Positions 17,033 to 25,285 of a stretch of DNA of 64,000 bases are shown piece by piece. The DNA comes from CAZWRV01 sp964636325. Lineage in GTDB: Bacteria > Verrucomicrobiota > Lentisphaeria > Victivallales > GWF2-50-93. The DNA lies in contig CAZWRV010000023.1 of the NCBI GenBank assembly GCA_964636325.1, positions 5,646 to 69,645 of the forward strand, read 5' to 3'. Under the pieces are notes generated by a model. That model was not told where the DNA came from. It worked only from the letters and a program-made list of their open reading frames with translations, and made no database searches. The position numbers and the translations under genes are program-made. Numbering within the stretch: the first letter of the stretch is position 1; each line of letters starts with the position of its first letter.

Positions 17033-17687
17033 GGACCTTGTCGCCTGTCTTGACTGTTATCTCGAACTCCTGCCCCGCCGGCAGGTAGAGCTCCGTCCTC
17101 GAACCGAACTTTATCATGCCATAGCGCTGCCCCCTGCCGAGGCGGACGCCCGGTTCGGCATCGCACACTATCCTTCTGGCGACCGCGCCCGAGATCTGCC
17201 TGACCAGGATCGGGCAGCGGTGCCCGGCTATTTCAGCCTCGCCGACTATCGTGGCCGCCTCGTTTTCGGCGGAGGCCTGCGGATTGCGGGCGTCGTGGAA
17301 CGCACCCTTCCTGTAGGACTTCTCAAGCACGGTGAGATCGCATGGCGCCCGGTTGATGTGGACGTCGAAGACCGAGAGGAATATGCCGATCCTCACCGCG
17401 TTCTCCCCCTTGAAATATTCGTTCTCCTTCGCGTTGGCCACCAGCTCGATGTCCTTGACAACACCGTCGGCGGGGCTCAGGACAAGCGACGTGTCCTCCG
17501 GTATCCTCCTCTCCGGATCCCTGAAGAACAAGATGAACGACAGCCATACTAGGATAGTAAAGGCTGTGATGCTGATTCCCGCCCTGATGTCGGCGAAATA
17601 TGCCACCAGCATTCCGGCGACCACCAAGGCCAGCGCCAGGGTCCAGGCAACCGAAAGCTCCTTTTTAGCGTAAGAGGCAAACCTCAT
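16986..17687 (-). CDS. psd: Phosphatidylserine decarboxylase proenzyme (short form)
   Basis: The 233-residue protein is of the short Psd type. It has an N-terminal membrane region (residues about 12-55), then PADGVVKDIELV, the conserved FLSVFDVHINRAP with H110, and the self-cleavage site KFGSRTEL, with cleavage expected between G195 and S196 to form the pyruvoyl group. It decarboxylates phosphatidylserine to phosphatidylethanolamine in the membrane. It overlaps the downstream pssA gene by 47 bases, reversing the pathway order on the transcript. Length and motifs are normal for the family. Confidence 0.92.
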   Translation of the reverse strand: MRFASYAKKELSVAWTLALALVVAGMLVAYFADIRAGISITAFTILVWLSFILFFRDPERRIPEDTSLVLSPADGVVKDIELVANAKENEYFKGENAVRIGIFLSVFDVHINRAPCDLTVLEKSYRKGAFHDARNPQASAENEAATIVGEAEIAGHRCPILVRQISGAVARRIVCDAEPGVRLGRGQRYGMIKFGSRTELYLPAGQEFEITVKTGDKVHAGTSVIARFRERPA

Positions 17688-17758
17688 CGTCTCTCCAAGT
17701 CCGGGCGGGCGACTGTTATTCGTTATCTGTTATCCGGCTACAGTTGACTCGCGACCGT

Positions 17759-17795
17759 AAATATTCAGTGAACTACGCCCTTTCACCGAATATTC
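17759..17795. repeat. 37-bp palindromic repeat, copy 2
   Basis: This has the same arms and CTACGCC loop as the copy at 16000, with two changes in the right arm (TTCACCGAATATTC). It lies downstream of the stop codon of the minus-strand kinase gene and upstream of psd. Confidence 0.8.
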
Positions 17796-17894
17796 ACCTG
17801 GAACCTGCGGGCATCCAATGTTCACAGCTTCCAAATCCGGCATCCTGTATCCGGCCATTTATATACTACCGTAACGGCAATATGCAAATTGGGG

Positions 17895-20189
17895 TCACTC
17901 CGGCTTCGGTGCGTCGATGATCTTGCGGACTTCCGACAGCAGATCGTTGATCTTGTATGGCTTCTGAAGGAGTCTGAAGCCGCGCGCCCTTATTTCATCG
18001 CCGCGTGATCGCTCGTCGGTGTAGCCGCTTGTGAAGAGGACCTTGATGGCAGGCTTCATGGCAAGTATTCTTTCGGCCATGCTGAATCCGTTCATGTCGG
18101 GGAGGATGATATCGGAAAAAAGCAGGTCGAATCCGCCGTTCTGCTTCTCGAAGACGGCGAGCGCCTCCTCCGCGTTCGCGGCAGGCGTGACGGCGTATCC
18201 GCGCGCCGAGAGCACCTTTGATGCGAAGTCTCGGACGCCCTTCTCGTCCTCGACAAGGAGCACCCTTTCGCTGCCGCCGGGCGGCGGCGTCTCCTCGATC
18301 TGCCGTGCGCCCTCATCGAGCTTGAGCTGGGGTTCCTCGATCTTGACGACAGGCAGGCATATCCTGAACGTGGTGCCCTCCCCCGGGACGCTGCGGACGT
18401 CTATCCATCCTTCGTGCTGGCGGACGATGCCGTAGACGGTTGCCAGGCCAAGGCCGGTGCCACGGCCGGGCCCCTTGGTCGTGAAAAACGGCTCGAACAG
18501 GTGCTTCAGCGTCTCGCCGTCCATGCCGCTGCCGGAGTCGGAGACGGTCAGGCATGCGAAGCGGCCGGCCCTCATCTCGCTCTTCTCGGCAATATCCTCG
18601 TCCCTGAAGATGGCGCAGGAGGTGCCGATCCTGATCGTTCCGCCCTCAGGCATGGCGTCCTTCGCGTTCAGGACCAGGTTCATGAGGACCTGCTCCATCT
18701 GCGTGGAGTCGGCCATGACCGGCGGAATCTTTCCGAGGTCGTATGAGATCGAGACGTTCGCGCCGGCGAAGCGCTGGAGTATTTTCTCGGAATTGGTTAT
18801 GACCGAGTTCAGGTCTATCATCTTCCTTTCGATCATTCGTCTGCGGCTGAACGCCAGGAGCTGGCTTGTGAGCTCGGCCGCCCTCCTGGCCGCCTCCTTG
18901 ATCTGTGCGACGTCGTCCCTCCTGGGGTCGCCCTCTTCGATCTGCGCGTGGAGGAGCTGCGAGTAGCCGGAGATCACCTGGATCAGGTTGTTGAAGTCGT
19001 GCGCGACCCCCCCCGCCAGCCGGCTGACGGCCTCCATCTTCTGGACCTGCAGGAACTGCTCCTCCAGCTCCTTCCTCATCTTCTCCTTCTCTATCATGTC
19101 CAGGGCGTAGGAGACGCTCTGCCCCACCTCGTCAAGCAGCCGGACGCCGTCGTCGCCGAAGAAGCCGGCCGTGGACGCGAAGACGCAAAGGACGCCCGAG
19201 ACCTTGTTGGAGTGGACGAACGGCACCACGGCCGTGGACAGGTAGTTCCTCTTCACAGCTTCGACGCGCCATGAGGCCACCCGAGGCTCGCTCCTTATGT
19301 CGTTGCATACGACGCTCTTCCTGTCCTCGATGGCTGTGCCGACCGGGAAGCTCCCCTTGCCGGAGCCGAACTCCGGGAAACGCGCCAGCGAGAGGAATCC
19401 GTCCTCGTAGCCGGACGAGCAGAGCGGCCTCAGGCCCGCCGAGTCAACGACCCCGATCCAGGCCATTCGGAAGCCTCCGTCGTCCACGGTGATCCTGCAT
19501 ATCTCCTTGAGCAGCTCGAACTTCTTCTGTATGCGGTATATGGCCCCGTTGCATCTGCTCAGCACGGAGTAGAGCCTGTTGAGGTTCTGTATCCTTTCGC
19601 GGGCCGACTTCTCGTCCTCCATCAGGCTCAGCAGGGCGATGCGCGAGCGCTCGGAAGTCTCGAAGAGGCTCCCGACCCTCCTTGACGTCTCCCTCAGCCT
19701 CTTCTCCACGGCCGCATCGGCCTCGATCTTCCTCTCCTCATCGGATATTGTTCCCAGGTCGAACTCCACCAAGGCCGCGGCATAGGAGAGGAACCTTCTC
19801 CGCCTCTCGCCCATGCCCCCCGGCCTCCTGTCCATGGCGCAGAGCGCGCCGAAAACTCTTCCGTCCCGCCAGCGGAGCGGGAAGCCGAGGTATGAGATCA
19901 TCCCCTGCCGGGCGCTGGGCTCGTTCCTCCACTTCTCGTCGGCGGACGCGTCGGGAACCTCCAGCGGCGCCTTGTTCTCTATCACAGCCTCGCTGAAAAG
20001 CCCGGCGCCCACTAGCAGGCGCTCCCCCTTCTTGAACGGGCTGCCCTCGTTCCTGCTCGACAGGAAAATCTCAAGATGCGGATTGTCAAGCCTGACCAGC
20101 AGCACCGACGGTACTTCCATCATTTCCGCGGCGACATCCAGCAGCTCCTGCCACTTCCTCGTGAACTCTTCCTTTATGGCTGTATTCAT
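17895..20189 (-). CDS. Soluble hybrid sensor histidine kinase (GAF-GAF-HisKA-HATPase-REC)
   Basis: The 764-residue protein has no membrane segment. Residues about 15-150 form a GAF domain, about 160-205 a coiled coil, and about 205-365 a second GAF domain. The kinase core starts at residue 385, with phospho-acceptor H397 in GGVAHDFNNLIQVISGYSQL. The N box is VLMNLVLNAKDAM, and the G boxes are DSGSGMDGE and GRGTGLGLATVYGI. A receiver domain follows from residue 642 (VLLVEDEK), with D693 in FSDIILPDMN as acceptor and the conserved LQKPY lysine. The signal and output are unknown; no DNA-binding partner is adjacent. The membrane sensor 105 bp upstream shares its second GAF domain and lacks a kinase, so the pair may act together. 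Confidence 0.9.
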   Translation of the reverse strand: MNTAIKEEFTRKWQELLDVAAEMMEVPSVLLVRLDNPHLEIFLSSRNEGSPFKKGERLLVGAGLFSEAVIENKAPLEVPDASADEKWRNEPSARQGMISYLGFPLRWRDGRVFGALCAMDRRPGGMGERRRRFLSYAAALVEFDLGTISDEERKIEADAAVEKRLRETSRRVGSLFETSERSRIALLSLMEDEKSARERIQNLNRLYSVLSRCNGAIYRIQKKFELLKEICRITVDDGGFRMAWIGVVDSAGLRPLCSSGYEDGFLSLARFPEFGSGKGSFPVGTAIEDRKSVVCNDIRSEPRVASWRVEAVKRNYLSTAVVPFVHSNKVSGVLCVFASTAGFFGDDGVRLLDEVGQSVSYALDMIEKEKMRKELEEQFLQVQKMEAVSRLAGGVAHDFNNLIQVISGYSQLLHAQIEEGDPRRDDVAQIKEAARRAAELTSQLLAFSRRRMIERKMIDLNSVITNSEKILQRFAGANVSISYDLGKIPPVMADSTQMEQVLMNLVLNAKDAMPEGGTIRIGTSCAIFRDEDIAEKSEMRAGRFACLTVSDSGSGMDGETLKHLFEPFFTTKGPGRGTGLGLATVYGIVRQHEGWIDVRSVPGEGTTFRICLPVVKIEEPQLKLDEGARQIEETPPPGGSERVLLVEDEKGVRDFASKVLSARGYAVTPAANAEEALAVFEKQNGGFDLLFSDIILPDMNGFSMAERILAMKPAIKVLFTSGYTDERSRGDEIRARGFRLLQKPYKINDLLSEVRKIIDAPKPE

Positions 20190-20294
20190 TCCGGTCCGGC
20201 TCCAAACACCACGGGCATAATTCCGCCTATGTGGAATCTATTGTCATCAAGCTTCTTCAGCCCAATGTTCGATGCTGAATGTTCAATGTTCTCC

Positions 20295-22415
20295 TCAGCC
20301 CTTTTCCTGCTTTTCGGACGGGGAAGAATATTTCGGGCCGCGCCCCAGTTCCGCAAGGAGGCTGTTGACCTCCTTCTTGAGCTCCAGGATGCGGAATTCG
20401 CGGTCGATCGTGACGTTCTGCCAGCGGATCAGCTCGTCGAGCTGGCGCCTCACGCTCTCCTCCGCCTCCTTGCGCTGCTTCTCCTGGTCGTAGAGCTTGA
20501 GCCCGAACGATATGCTTTCGCCTATCTCCTCGAGGAGCTCGACCTCCTCGGTGTTGAAGAAGTCCATGTCCGTGGAATAGACCGTAAGCACCCCGATCGG
20601 GCCGTCGTCCACGATGATCGGCACCGATGCGGCGGACTGGTAGCCCCTCCTCAGCGCGTCGTTCCGCCAGAGGCTCATCATGCCGTCCTTCTCGATGTTG
20701 TTCGTGAAGCTGCAGCGCCTCTCCCGGAAGGCGGTTCCGACCGGGCCGTAGCCCTCGGGGCTGTCCTTCACGCTCATGGTGACGCTGGAAAGGAATCCCT
20801 CCTCCGCCCCGGCCCAGGCGCTCGGCCGCACAAGTCCGCTGGCCTTGTCAACTATGCCTATCCACGCCATGACGAACTTCCCGTGCTCCACCGATATCCT
20901 GCATATGTTCCTGAAAAGCTCCTCGATGTCGTGGAAGTGGACAACCGCCTTGCTGACCTGGCTCAGGAGTATGTACATCCTGTTGATGTTGATGATCTGG
21001 TTTTCCGCGCGCTTGCGCTGCGATATGTCCCTTATGATCTCCTGGACGAACTGCGTCCCCTCGATCTCGATGGAGCGCGCGCTGACCTCGACCGGGAAGA
21101 AGCCTCCGTCCTTCCTGACATGCACGTTCTCGAAGATCACGCCGCCCGGGGACTGGAGCCTCCTGAGCCTGACGGCCTCGGAGCTCTCCGCCGACCCGGC
21201 CATGATCTGGCGGATGTTCATCTTCGAAAATTCCGCGCGAGTGTAGCCGTACGTGGAGACCGCCCTCTCGTTGACATCCAGTATCTTCCCGTCAATGTCG
21301 GTGAGGAAAATTATGTCGTTGGCGAACTTCGTCAGGTAGTCGTAGTGCTTCTCAAGCGCGGTCCTCTGGATCTCGGCCTCCTGCCGCCTCCTGGAATGCT
21401 CCGACTCGCGCCGCACAAATATGAATGCGAGGACCACGGCAGAGAGGCCGATCAGGCCGAGCGTCGCCGAAAATATCGCTATGTATTTCGAATGGAAGTC
21501 CTTGAAGACCTCGTCTCGGTCGATTTTCGCAATAAGGAACCAGCCTGTGTCGGGCACTCTGCGGATATAGGAAATCACCGGCACGCCCCTGTAGTCCATC
21601 CCTTCGAACTCGCCGGTCTCGCCCCTGGCGGCCCTGGCCGCCGGAAGCAGCGGCATGTCAACGGAAAACCTCAGCTTCAACGCCGCGTTGCTGAAATATC
21701 TAAGGGAATTCAGGAAGACAACCTCGTCCCCCTCGCGCCTGACCAGCAGCGTCTCCGCCGTCTCCCTCTGTGTCGGCCAGCTGTTGATGAGGGGATAAAG
21801 GAAGAGATCCGGATTCACCTTGAAGACCAGCGCCGCCATCACACGGCCGTCCTTCACTCCGGGCTGCATGACGGGCACGATCATATCGATGTGGAGGAAG
21901 CGGCCCTGCCTGTCCTCTTCCATGTCCACATGCAGATCCGAAAGGATCTCCTTCCTGGCCTCTACGGCCTTCTTCAAGTCCTCCATCTCGGTCTCGCAGA
22001 GCCGCCTCCCTTTATCCCGGAGGGAGACCCTTATCCTGCCATCGGTATCCACCAGCTGGACATCGTAGTAGCCCTTCTGGAAGAAGAATGACTCCATCCA
22101 TGCCAGCAGCCAGCGGTGGACGTCGCCGTTCCCGTCCTGGGGCTCGCGACCGAGGTACTCCTTCACCTTCTCCGCCAGCGCCTTGTCGCTGAGCACGGCG
22201 CCCCCGTCCGCAAGAAGGTTCTTCCGCCAGATCTGTATCTGCGAGGCCTTGAGGTTGGCCACCGCCATCAGCTTGTCAACGGTGTCCTTCCTGACCTGCC
22301 TCTCCTCGTATTCGAAGAAATACCAACCTAGCAGGCCGAGGGAGGCGGCCAGGAAGACGAATATGATCAGCGCGGCAAGCAACGGAGATGTCTTTTTCGG
22401 ATTCATCTTCACCAT
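20295..22415 (-). CDS. Membrane sensor with periplasmic, PAS and GAF domains but no kinase
   Basis: The 706-residue protein begins with a membrane segment (residues about 11-31). A periplasmic region of about 280 residues follows, including QLVDTDGRIRVSL and a second sensor half. A second membrane segment lies near residues 325-345. The cytoplasmic part has a PAS domain (NDIIFLTDIDGKILDVNERA and RKDGGFFPVEV) and a GAF domain resembling the second GAF of the neighbouring kinase (MAWIGIVD). It ends in a coiled coil that stops at EKQEKG. There is no HisKA, HATPase, GGDEF, EAL or methyl-accepting module. It may pass a signal to the soluble kinase downstream (inference). The ATG at 22406 is an alternative start. 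Confidence 0.82.
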   Translation of the reverse strand: MVKMNPKKTSPLLAALIIFVFLAASLGLLGWYFFEYEERQVRKDTVDKLMAVANLKASQIQIWRKNLLADGGAVLSDKALAEKVKEYLGREPQDGNGDVHRWLLAWMESFFFQKGYYDVQLVDTDGRIRVSLRDKGRRLCETEMEDLKKAVEARKEILSDLHVDMEEDRQGRFLHIDMIVPVMQPGVKDGRVMAALVFKVNPDLFLYPLINSWPTQRETAETLLVRREGDEVVFLNSLRYFSNAALKLRFSVDMPLLPAARAARGETGEFEGMDYRGVPVISYIRRVPDTGWFLIAKIDRDEVFKDFHSKYIAIFSATLGLIGLSAVVLAFIFVRRESEHSRRRQEAEIQRTALEKHYDYLTKFANDIIFLTDIDGKILDVNERAVSTYGYTRAEFSKMNIRQIMAGSAESSEAVRLRRLQSPGGVIFENVHVRKDGGFFPVEVSARSIEIEGTQFVQEIIRDISQRKRAENQIININRMYILLSQVSKAVVHFHDIEELFRNICRISVEHGKFVMAWIGIVDKASGLVRPSAWAGAEEGFLSSVTMSVKDSPEGYGPVGTAFRERRCSFTNNIEKDGMMSLWRNDALRRGYQSAASVPIIVDDGPIGVLTVYSTDMDFFNTEEVELLEEIGESISFGLKLYDQEKQRKEAEESVRRQLDELIRWQNVTIDREFRILELKKEVNSLLAELGRGPKYSSPSEKQEKG

Positions 22416-22512
22416 GCACGCATATGTTCAGCGTTATTCTATATTCGGCTCAAAAAAGCTTGACCTGGAAGCGGCGGAGAACCCGCACCCTAGATTCCGT
22501 GATTTGAAATTT

Positions 22513-22784
22513 ATACTCCTTCAGGCTGAAAAATTTACATTTTGATTGCTGGGATTTTGGAATTAGCTTCGCATTCTGAGAGACCGCCGATACCGAGGTA
22601 TCGAAGGTTCTCGAAGGGTGCGGAGCAAAACCGAAAGACCGCAACCGCCTTGCGGCGAGCATCTTTGGGCCGTATTTTTCCGTTCCTTCCTCGGACGACA
22701 TTCATGTCGCCTCTCGGTCGGAACGAAAAAATCCAATCCCAAATCTTGCTCGTCAAAATGTAAATTTTCACGCTGAAGGAGTAT
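22513..22784 (+). mobile_element. 272-bp MITE-like element, full copy 1
   Basis: The left end is ATACTCCTTCAGGCTGAAAA; the right end, read inward on the minus strand, is ATACTCCTTCAGCGTGAAAA. A second 272-bp copy lies inverted at 36846-37117 with most bases the same. No transposase is encoded, and the short frames inside are not gene-like. TA next to the CTCC ends would fit a TA target (IS630/mariner style), but this is not certain. Confidence 0.75.
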
Positions 22785-22799
22785 ATCTTGCATACAGGC

Positions 22800-22950
22800 C
22801 CTTTACAAATTTTTCCCTTTGGGAAAAAGGCGTCCTTGCGGCGCCAAAGTAGCTTGCGGCTTCCAGACGCAAAGGGTGAACACCGCACACGAGTTCTGTC
22901 CGGATTTGTTTTTTGCGCCAGGGATGTCGCAAACTGTTTTTTTGACAAAT
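22800..22950 (-). repeat. Diverged inverted copy of the GC-rich palindrome family
   Basis: Read on the minus strand, it shows GCGCAAAAAAC, an ACTCGTG.. block, CGCAAGCTACT and then GCCGCAAGGACGC plus a TTTTTCCC/GGGAAAAA hairpin. The order matches the copy at 55534-55672. The GCGCGCGG core itself is lost. Confidence 0.55.
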
Positions 22951-22957
22951 TCATTTG

Positions 22958-23788
22958 TCATAATAATCCCGTAAGGGACTGGCGCGCCCTGCCAAGCGGC
23001 AGGATCGCGCGGTACTGCCTTGGCGAAATTCCAATCTTTTTCCTGAAGAGCCTGGAGAACTGGGAGATGTCGTCGTATCCGGCTTCCGAGGCGACCTGCT
23101 TGACGGGGCGAAACAGATCGTTCAAGGCCTCGGCCGCCTTGCTCATGCGGGCATGCAGAAGGAAGTCGTACGGCGCACGGCCATGCCGCTCGCAGAAGAG
23201 ACGCCGGAAGCGGCTGTATGAAAGGCCGAGGCGCATCGCCTCCCTCCTGAAATCATATCCGCAGTCGGGCCTGGCGCGTATGCGCCGGGCGAGCGATTCC
23301 AGGCCGGCATGGTATGGAGATGGGACGGAATTGCCGTGCGCCTCCGCCATCGCCATGCAAAGGAGGCGTTCCAGGAGGGCCGCGGCCTCGGCCTTGTTCT
23401 GAGGCCCGCCTCCGTCCAGTAACTGCGCAAGCAGCTGGAAGACTCCTGCCACCGCCCTGGCGTCACGGACAGGCAGGTAACCTGCGGGAGCCAAGGGCGC
23501 GAACCCCTCCTCAACCAGCCGGCGTGCCCTGCCGCCTTTCATAAGTATCCAGTGGTGATCCCATCCGCGTTCATCAACTGCTCCGTAGCGGTAGCGGTGC
23601 TGGGGCGAATGCCAGAACAGAGCCGGCTCCGAAAGGACTGTCCGCGGCCCCCCGTCGATACTTAACGACATTCGGCCCTCCAGCATGAACTCGACCGACC
23701 AGGTGCCGGTGAAGCGCCGGTCCACTACGGCGCGACAGCCCGGCATGACGGCCCAGCCGATGAAGATTATGTCGTCAAAATAGCCCAT
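22958..23788 (-). CDS. AraC-family transcriptional regulator
   Basis: A 276-residue regulator. Residues about 5-160 are a cupin-like sensor part (WSVEFMLEGRMSLSIDGGPR, HSPQHRYRYGAVDERGWDHH), typical of sugar-responsive AraC proteins. Residues about 175-275 hold the two helix-turn-helix motifs (RREAMRLGLSYSRFRRLFCE and VASEAGYDDISQFSRLFRKK), ending with the family signature GISPRQYR. It is divergent from the URO-D-family gene at 23919 and probably controls it. The direct repeats ATCATTTCAGCCA near 23829 and 23887 in the shared gap are candidate binding sites. The ligand is unknown. Confidence 0.87.
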   Translation of the reverse strand: MGYFDDIIFIGWAVMPGCRAVVDRRFTGTWSVEFMLEGRMSLSIDGGPRTVLSEPALFWHSPQHRYRYGAVDERGWDHHWILMKGGRARRLVEEGFAPLAPAGYLPVRDARAVAGVFQLLAQLLDGGGPQNKAEAAALLERLLCMAMAEAHGNSVPSPYHAGLESLARRIRARPDCGYDFRREAMRLGLSYSRFRRLFCERHGRAPYDFLLHARMSKAAEALNDLFRPVKQVASEAGYDDISQFSRLFRKKIGISPRQYRAILPLGRARQSLTGLL

Positions 23789-23825
23789 GGCATTCTGCTG
23801 TTGCAGTCAAATATGACAAATCATT

Positions 23826-23900
23826 GATCATTTCAGCCATTCCTAAACTATACGGCAGATTATATATTCGGCCAGTAAGCGCATGAATCATTTCAGCCAA
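23826..23900. promoter_or_regulatory. Candidate AraC-type operator: direct repeats
   Basis: ATCATTTCAGCCA occurs twice, near 23829 and 23887, about 58 bp apart, in the gap between the divergent AraC and URO-D genes. Direct half-sites on one face of the DNA are usual for AraC-family binding. This is a sequence observation only. Confidence 0.4.
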
Positions 23901-23918
23901 TATTTCATGGAGGTTCAA

Positions 23919-25016
23919 ATGCACGCCAGCTTCAAGAGGACGATCGAAACAGGTTCCATCGAATCACGCAAACGGCGTTGGAGGGAACTGCTCTGCCCGA
24001 ACTCGAAACCTGGATTCTGCTTTATTGTAGGCGGCGGCGACAACACGGAACCACTTCCGCCTCCGCCGCCGCACTGGCCGAAACTGGCGAAGGAGCGCGT
24101 CGAAAGGAAATGGCTCGACTACCGGAGAGCGCTTGAGAGGTCATCCTGGCTGGACGACGACAGCATTCCCTCAATAGACATGATGACCGGCACGGAAATA
24201 TTCGCCGAGGCATTCGGCTGCCGGGTACACCGCCCGGACGGCACCAATCCTTTCGCGTTGCCGCTTATCCATGAGGCGGGGGAAGTCTCGTCGCTCAAGA
24301 CGCCGGAGCTCGCATCGTCGTCGCTGGCATATCTATTCGACATGGCGGACGAGCTGAAGAGGCGGGCGGGGCCGGACGCCATATTTCATCTGGTGGACAT
24401 CCAGAGTCCGATGGACATAGCCGCGCTGATATGGGAGAAGTCGTCGTTCTGCATGGCGATGCTCGAAGCGCCGGAGGCGGTGAAGGAGCTGGCCGCAAAG
24501 GTACATGAGCTCCTCGTCAAATTCCTGGACGAATGGTTCCGCCGCTACGGCTCCGAATACGTGGCCCATTTCCCGGGCTACTTCATGTCAGGCGGCATGA
24601 CGCTTTCGGAAGACGAGATCGGAATAGTCAGCTCGGAGGCGTTCAAAGAGTTCTTCCTTCCCGAGCTTGATGCGCTGTCAAGACGCTACGGCGGCATCGG
24701 AATACACTGCTGCGCCGACGCGAAGCACCAATGGGGCGGGCTCCGGCGAGTCGAGGGGCTGCGCCTGCTCAACCTGTGCAACCCGCCCGTACGTCCACCG
24801 GACTACTGCAGGGACGCCTACACGTTCTTCGAGGACGCATGCGCCCAGTGGCACATGGGCTGGATACCTGAAGGGGACGCGGAGAAACGTTTCGAAGGGT
24901 ATCCCAAGGGCTGCCGCGTCGTAATGGACTTCCAGGCCAAGACCCGGGACGAGGCCCAGAGGCTCTGCGCGCGCCTGCAGGAGGCGCGGGAAAGAATATC
25001 CAATGCTCAACGCTAA
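23919..25016 (+). CDS. Uroporphyrinogen decarboxylase-family protein (methyltransferase-like)
   Basis: The ATG at 23919 is chosen because GGAGG at 23909-23913 precedes it with a 5-base spacer; the in-frame ATG at 23883 has no such site. The 365-residue protein has the URO-D fold pattern: FHLVDIQSPMDIAALIWEKS, then AHFPGYFMSGGMTLSEDEIG, and GIGIHCCADAKHQWGG, where HCCAD resembles the metal-binding HxC region of MtbA-type methyltransferases. Members outside heme synthesis often move methyl groups to or from corrinoid proteins. No corrinoid protein gene is adjacent, so the reaction is unknown. A proline run (PPPPPP) sits near residue 47. Confidence 0.75.
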   Translation: MHASFKRTIETGSIESRKRRWRELLCPNSKPGFCFIVGGGDNTEPLPPPPPHWPKLAKERVERKWLDYRRALERSSWLDDDSIPSIDMMTGTEIFAEAFGCRVHRPDGTNPFALPLIHEAGEVSSLKTPELASSSLAYLFDMADELKRRAGPDAIFHLVDIQSPMDIAALIWEKSSFCMAMLEAPEAVKELAAKVHELLVKFLDEWFRRYGSEYVAHFPGYFMSGGMTLSEDEIGIVSSEAFKEFFLPELDALSRRYGGIGIHCCADAKHQWGGLRRVEGLRLLNLCNPPVRPPDYCRDAYTFFEDACAQWHMGWIPEGDAEKRFEGYPKGCRVVMDFQAKTRDEAQRLCARLQEARERISNAQR

Positions 25017-25285
25017 ATACCCGACCGAAAAGGGGAATGATTTCAGATTTCCTGACCCGCCCAAACGGATGTGGATAAAAACAATGTATATATCCTTGTG
25101 GCTTTTCATTGCGGGGCGCCGGGAATCTGAACTGAAATACCTTCCTGAATTCGGTGTTTCACCACGTCTTTACCCACGTATCAGGATGTCTGAATTTATC
25201 ACGCACGGCTTGACACGGAACATCCAATGACCAAGCAGCTATTCACTTCTTCGGCTGCTTATTGAGCGTTGGATATTGGAAATTC
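25017..25285. other. Gene-free gap between convergent genes, with repeat fragment
   Basis: No convincing gene is present. The stretch contains TTTCCTGACCC near 25048 and ACCCACGTATCAGGATGTCT near 25172. Both have counterparts near 29277 and 29301, so a dispersed repeat is present. TTGGATATTGGAAATTC near 25269 is another recurring motif. Confidence 0.4.

Noticed and set aside
20076..22091. A 671-codon open frame on the plus strand opposite the membrane sensor
   Set aside because: It is the mirror of a GC-rich gene with clear domain content on the other strand. Its product has no recognisable motif and is rich in Arg, Leu and Val in a shadow-like pattern.
22450..22954. Several short frames across the MITE copy and the neighbouring repeat
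   Set aside because: They arise from repeat DNA and appear in both copies in different frames. There is no sign of coding.
25003..25230. A 75-codon frame after the URO-D-family gene
   Set aside because: It overlaps a dispersed repeat and lacks a ribosome-binding site and any motif.
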